In this document: piece by piece, positions 59,130 through 64,000 of the stretch
How the letters are laid out: each line of letters starts with the position of its first letter
Position numbering within the stretch: position 1 is the first letter of the stretch
The notes under the pieces: generated by a model
What the model saw: only the letters and a program-made list of their open reading frames with translations
Told to the model about the DNA's origin: nothing
Database searches by the model: none
Position numbers and translations under genes: made by a program
Assembly: GCA_038363925.1 (NCBI GenBank)
Contig: JAQQWL010000009.1
Location: forward strand, 1,922,001 to 1,986,000
Length of the DNA stretch: 64,000 nt
Direction: 5' to 3'
Source of the DNA: Apiospora phragmitis
Taxonomy: Eukaryota > Ascomycota > Sordariomycetes > Amphisphaeriales > Apiosporaceae

Positions 59130-60845
59130 AGAAATACTAGCGGCCAGTCGTGGTATACTTATAATAAGAAGAATCGAAGAGTCATTGCTGTGAATGACAG
59201 CATGTAGCCTCCAACAAACACGAGTCACTATACCTGGCCACCTTCATGCAAGCGTAATCTGTTCCAAGGTATCTGACGATTTGTTCTTCCTGGCATTGTG
59301 CCGATGCTGCACCAAGCCTCGGAAGTGGGGCCACCCTTCGCTCCAGCAGCTGCCAGGTCTCGACCGACCATCTCTAGGGATCTACAATCTCCTTTTTTTT
59401 CTTCATTGCCAAGGTTGCTACATACTCCCTCCCTCTCCTCGCCCCGGGTCTTGGCATCAAACGCGTCGATTCTCTACGGTACATATACAAACGCTTGGCA
59501 ATGTGAGCACAAATGAGTAAAGATCCAACATCCTACGATACAAACAAATCAACATTTCCACAAGATATAGGAGTTGATCCCGCATCGTATCTGGCTTATA
59601 GCTATCCGTACATAGGTCTCGATGCAAAGGCTACATATCTAGGTGTTGGTTTGGCCAGGTAGGCACAGTAAGTAAAGCCACGGCTACTGTAGCAGTCTAT
59701 ATTAAATGCAGGGCATACTGTGGATCACTCTCGCCGTAGGGGCGCACGCTATCTCCTTCCCCCATTTGCTAGCATCTCAATTGGCCCGCCAGCTCCCCCT
59801 CCCCCCTAACTTCTTGCTTAAACCCCCCTAATAAGGTTACTATCTCTTCCCTGGAGGCTGTAACTCTAGCATTGAGAAGGTCGAGGGCCCAGCCTGGTAG
59901 AATTCCCATCCACCCTCTTCCCGCGCATCGCTGGCATCTTTGGATTTTTTCTAGAAACTGGCCTGACACGCAACCACTTGCTTGTTCGCAGCACATTGTT
60001 ACCACGTCTCATCCTTTCACTCTATCCCCATCGCCATAGAAAGAAGGGATTGTTCGTCCGACTGATTGCCGGTTTATTTCAAGCTGCTGCTGATACATCT
60101 GCCCGATCTGAGTCTTGTGGTGCAGACCGACGACGGTCCGATGCAGACTGCTGTCTGACGCGTACCCATTATCAGCCAAGAAACAAGCAATTAAATAAGC
60201 AGTGCATCAATAGGTTAGCATACCTTGCCCAGCTGGCCTTGCGCTTGCCCGCGCTACCTGCCAGCCAGCCAGACACACCGTCCGAGCGGCCAAACCGGCA
60301 AAACTTCGACCAGCGACCCTTTCAAGTCTCACAGTCTCCAATTCATCAGCCTCTTTCTTGACCTGACAACGACGTCCGACAACGCAGCAGCAGCAGCTAT
60401 CTCTCCCAAGGGACGCTGTTTCCCCTTGCCGCTCGTTATTTGGTCGCAGCTTATAATTGTAGATTTATTGGATTGAAAGAACAACTTGGGCTAGACAGAG
60501 ATTCTCGACATCCTCGAGTCCTCGTCTTCCCGCCCGCGGCCTATTTCGTTTTGGAATAGGGGCTTCGATTTTTTTCGACATTGCACACTTTTGCGGTTGG
60601 GCGCGCCTTTTAATCACCAGCTTTGCTTAATCAACCGGCCTTACTCTCCCATCCGACTCCATGTTTATTTTCTATCCAGAAAATTATTAGAAGCATCGAG
60701 ACGCATCCTCTGGAAGCATAGATCATCGTCCAATAGCTTCATCCGAATTACGACCATTTAACGATTGACCCATACCGCACGAGCGAGCCTCCCTTTACCT
60801 ATAAACTTGGTTTCGCAGCCGTCAGCATCGCGCACACCTATTATC
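59130..60845. other. 1.7-kb intergenic region; 5' flank of the mannosyltransferase gene
   Basis: No gene recognised. The final 800 bases are pyrimidine-rich and free of long frames, as in promoters of strongly expressed fungal genes, and probably include the 5' UTR of the GT15 gene. Confidence 0.45.
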
Positions 60846-62429
60846 ATGGATCTCTTCCGCCGCGCTGTCCAGCGCGTGCCTAACATGGCGCCGTCCTTAC
60901 CTACAAATGATGAGAAAGGGCGACCCACGAGACCCAACAGGATTGGATCTCGTCTAGACTTCTTCAGGAGGCCACTTCGGCTAAAGGGCAACTCCAGCAT
61001 ATCTGTGCCTCTCGGGGTCGTTGTTCTGTTCCCCTGCATTGTCCTTATCCTCATTCTGGTCCTGTTTGTCCGACATCCCAGCTCGCCCGGCAGGATACTG
61101 ATGCCTGCTGGCGCGCCTCCCGCCATTCGAAAGATTAGCGAGGAGCACGACAAGGTCTTCGTTCAGGGTTGCTTGCAGCCCGACACGAGCCAACCCCGCG
61201 CCAATGCTGCCTTTGTGGTTCTGGCCCGAAACAAGGAGCTGGATGGTGTCATCCAGTCCATCAAGTCGATCGAGCGTCACTTCAACCGCTGGTACCACTA
61301 CCCTTACGTTTTCTTGAACGATGGCGAGTTCAACCAGACCTTCAAGGATATTGTGCGCAACTACACTTCTGGCGAATGCGAATTCGGACGCGTTGGTCCG
61401 GAGATGTGGGGATACCCCGAATGGATCGATACCAAGATTGCCAAGGAGGGTATTGCCAAGCAGGGAGACGCCGCTGTCATGTACGGCGGTCTCGAGAGTT
61501 ACCACGCCATGTGTCGCTTCTACTCTGGCTTCTTCTACAAGCACGAGCTCCTTGCCAAGTACGAGTGGTACTGGCGCTTGGAGCCCGAGATCAAGTACTT
61601 CTGCGACATCACCTACGATCCTTTCCTCATGATGGAGAAGGAGAACAAGACGTACGGTTTCACCATTGCCGTCAAGGAGCTCCGAGAGACGGTCCCCAAT
61701 ATTTTCCGCTACGCCTCTGCTTACAAGCGTCTTAACAACATCAAGTCGCAAGGTCTGTGGGAGATGTTCGTTGAGCCTGTCGAAAAGCCGGAGGAGAAGC
61801 CCAAGGAGGACCAGAGCAAGGTTCCTTTGCCCGAAGAGATTCTGCGCAGCGATCCTGGCCGCAACAGCTTGCCCGAGATCGACCCCGATGCCATGGAAGG
61901 TGAATCCTACAACATGTGCCATTTCTGGTCCAACTTCGAAATTGCGCGCCTCAGCTGGTTCCGCAGCAAGGAGTACGAGGACTTCTTCGAGATGATGGAC
62001 CGCAGCGGTGGCTTCTGGATGGAACGAGTAAGTGAAAAGAAACATATGAACGCGCGCAAACAAACATGAGCTAACACATCTTGAAGTGGGGTGACGCACC
62101 TATTCATTCGTTGGCTGCTGGTGTCCTGCTGGCTCCTCGCGACATCCACTACTTCCGTGACTTCGGTTACCGACACACGACCATCCAGCATTGTCCCGCC
62201 AATGCTCCCCTCTCGCCAACTGCCCCGTACTCCGTACCTCGAGAAGACCACGCTTGACCCCAAGAAGCGAGAAGAGGAGGACGCGTACTGGGAGAGCTGG
62301 GACCCCGAGAAGGAGAATGGTGTTGGCTGCCGTTGCCGTTGCGATACCGATATTGTCGACGTCGAAGGCAAGGAAGGCTCCTGCTTGGCCGAGTGGGTAG
62401 ATGTTGCTGGCGGTTGGGCTAGCCCTTAA
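60846..62429 (+). CDS. Alpha-1,2-mannosyltransferase, GT15 family (KRE2/MNT1 type), one apparent frameshift
   Basis: About 507 aa in two exons, 60846-62027 and 62087-62429. It transfers mannose from GDP-mannose to O- and N-linked glycans in the Golgi. It is a type II membrane protein: a basic cytosolic tail, one membrane anchor (VPLGVVVLFPCIVLILILVL) at about residues 58-80, then the lumenal catalytic domain. Family motifs: ANAAFVVLARNKELDGVIQS, YHYPYVFLNDGEFNQTF, EWYWRLEPEIKYFCDI, MCHFWSNFEIARLSWFRSKE and GGFWMER-WGDAPIHSLAAG across the intron. The C-terminus ends GVGCRCRCDTDIVDV and EWVDVAGGWASP, as in most relatives. Frame is lost near 62204-62207, where one C too many separates HCPANAP from SRQLPRTPYLEK; removing it gives exactly 508 codons. 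The start is the ATG directly before DLFRRAVQR; in-frame codons upstream look non-coding. Confidence 0.9.
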
Positions 62430-62959
62430 ACGCCTCGCTCTTTTTCAGTCAGAACAGGAGTCTCGAGGCGGTGGCCTCACCATCCCACACCATGCCGTCT
62501 CGCCAGCGAGCGAGTCGACTCCTATCCAAAGTACATACACAGGTTGTACTTGCATGCCCGCACATATCGCACTGGATTGAGGCATGAGTGCAATCCATTG
62601 GCCAAAATGAATATGGCCTGCATCTATGTGTGAGGATGCTCCCGTGCCCAAATGCGTATCTCCACGACATGCATCGTGGTTACGGAAGCATCTTGTTTCG
62701 ATTAATGATGGTCTTGGGAAAGGGCGCGGCGCAACCTAGAGAACAATGCGCGGCTCAGTGGGTAAAGGAATGGGATGGAGGATAGAGGAAGGAAGACATC
62801 TTACGACGATTACCCCTCGGCCGGATTGCATGTACAATGAAATGAAAACTGGTTTTTTTTTGGTTCTCGCCTGGCGGATTAACACTTGCGTATATGGAAG
62901 AGTAGTTGTGATGACACTGCACTTGTAGATTCTGGCCGTATCTACTTTAAATGATAAGG
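62430..62959. other. Convergent 3' region, no gene seen
   Basis: Shared 3' flank of the mannosyltransferase (plus) and the membrane protein (minus). It contains a run of nine T at 62853-62861. Confidence 0.4.
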
Positions 62960-63996
62960 TTACTGTCTTCTCAACGGTACGAGTCTGCTGTTCTCCTCAT
63001 CAAGACATCGAGGCCGTGACCCCTGTCCCTCGCCCTTGTCGGCCTGGGGGGAGGAATACTCGCCGAGTCTATTACCGCCAGCTCGCTGCCGCCGCTGCGA
63101 GAGCCACAGCCAGGATAGGATCCCGTCTACGAATTTGCTCGCCTCATTTTGCTTCCCCGTCTTTCCCTCCTTCGGCGGCGGCGGCGGCGCGATCTTCATG
63201 ATGGTGAACACGCAAGCGTAGATGATGGCCAGCTCGGGCAGGAACGTCATGACCAGGTACGGCGTCGGCCGCCCCTTGACCGCGTTCCAGGCCATGTCGC
63301 CCGTGATCTGGAACACGAGCGAGTAGGCGGTGCGGACGGCGAGAAGGGGAGGCAGAAGACGGCGCAGCCGAGGGCGCGTCGCTCGTCGCGGGGAAGAAGC
63401 CCTCGTTGCTAGGCCTACGCCCGAAGGATAGCAAGCACGCCATGCCGCCGATCCAGAGGTACAGCGCCGTGTAGAGCCCGAAGCTCGCCCGCGTCAGGGA
63501 CGTGGGGGCGAGCGGATGCTCGCGCCGCGCGGCGGACGCGAAGCCGGCGATGGCGAGGCCTAGGTCGGCCCAGGTTAGGAGCTGCGGGACGTAGAAGGCG
63601 CGGGGGTCGATGGTGGGCACGGCGTTGTTTCTTTTTTTCACGTTGGCTCCGTTAGCAAACCAAACCAACATGATAGGGGGGAGGGGAGGCAACTTACGCT
63701 CGATGCATCAGCTCCAACAGCAAGAACGCGATGAGGACCATGCCGAAGGACTCGCACACGAAGACGCCGGCCCAGACGTTGTCGTCGTCGTTGGCCAGCG
63801 TGCCCAGCATGCAGCCCGCGCCGACGAGGCGGAAGACGGAGAAGACGGCGATGCAGAACCAGCCGTTGCGGCGGGGGGTGCCCAGGCGCTTGTGGCCGAA
63901 CAAGTAGACGCCAGAGGCCAGCGACGCCGCGAACAGGGTCACTTGGGCTACAGCGATGCCGTGGCGGAAGCCGAAGATATTGTGGTCGGCGCCCAT
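62960..63996 (-). CDS. Fungal multi-pass membrane protein (DUF7702-like), two apparent frameshifts
   Basis: About 323 aa in two exons, 63996-63698 and 63630-62960, after restoring two bases. Seven or so hydrophobic segments are visible: GIAVAQVTLFAASLASGVYL, AVFSVFRLVGAGCML, GVFVCESFGMVLIAFLLLEL, LTWADLGLAIAGFAS, LYTALYLWIGGMACLLS, LGCAVFCLPLLAVRTAYSLV and YLVMTFLPELAIIYACVFTI. The order (FRLVGA in TM2/3, then FQITGDMAWNAVKGRPTPYL before the last TM) fits a family of fungal membrane proteins of unknown function listed as DUF7702. Two C runs are each one short, near 63398 and 63352; with both restored the total is exactly 324 codons and the reading becomes continuous. The C-terminal tail (PPPPPKEGKTGKQNEA onward) is polar and cytosolic. 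The gene starts five bases from the window edge, so the start Met (63996) is not tested from upstream sequence. Confidence 0.75.
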
Positions 63997-64000
63997 GTCG

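Noticed and set aside
60981..62099. 372-codon minus-strand open frame opposite the mannosyltransferase
   Set aside because: Antisense shadow; the plus strand carries all GT15 motifs.

Overview
This 64-kb window is nuclear DNA of a filamentous ascomycete (Pezizomycotina, most likely Sordariomycetes). The evidence is many short spliceosomal introns (about 50-100 nt, GTAAGT-type donors), two Zn2Cys6 regulators, fungus-only families (2EXR, DUF7702-type membrane protein, GT15 mannosyltransferase, yapsin-like protease), an intron-containing tRNA and large, gene-poor intergenic stretches. I see no bacterial operon, CRISPR array, rRNA or intact transposon.

Layout. 0-7.3 kb: the 5' part of a uracil-catabolism (URC4/DUF1688) gene running off the left edge, an intron-containing tRNA-Val(CAC), an NmrA-like oxidoreductase and a long uncharacterised basic protein. 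7.6-20.1 kb: a metabolic/secretory block with an amino-acid permease, a small TIGR04076 protein, a Zn2Cys6 regulator divergent from a fused aldo/keto reductase, a secreted GH3-PA14 glucosidase-type enzyme and a GPI-anchored aspartic protease. 20-23.6 kb: apparently empty. 23.6-44.7 kb: mostly housekeeping genes: Nudix hydrolase, cytochrome oxidase subunit COX4, 6 kb without genes, a conserved 763-aa protein of unknown function, mitoribosomal bS6m (MRP17), the neddylation factor DCN1 (with a 1.4-kb intron) and the sorting nexin MVP1. 44.7-60 kb: accessory region with an AT-rich island, a 2EXR protein, a decayed allantoate-type MFS transporter, a second Zn2Cys6 regulator, a DHA1-type MFS transporter and a possible ankyrin fragment. 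60.8-64 kb: a KRE2/MNT1 mannosyltransferase and a multi-pass DUF7702-type membrane protein.

A pervasive feature is single-base length changes, most of them in or next to short homopolymers. They interrupt at least ten otherwise well-conserved genes, several of which (DCN1, MVP1, KRE2/MNT1-type) are strongly conserved. In DCN1, MVP1, KRE2, the Nudix gene, the 2EXR gene and the DUF7702 gene the exon lengths become exact codon multiples once the proposed bases are restored. The simplest reading is sequencing or assembly indels rather than mass pseudogenisation. Two loci do not fit that explanation: the ACS-family transporter at about 49.3-51.3 kb has two nonsense codons consistent with C-to-T type transitions, and the GH3 enzyme lacks about 90 catalytic-domain residues.

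Functionally the 7.6-20.1 kb block (permease, regulator, reductase, secreted glycosidase and protease) could serve nutrient acquisition, but co-regulation is only inferred from proximity and from the shared 440-bp promoter of the regulator and the reductase.
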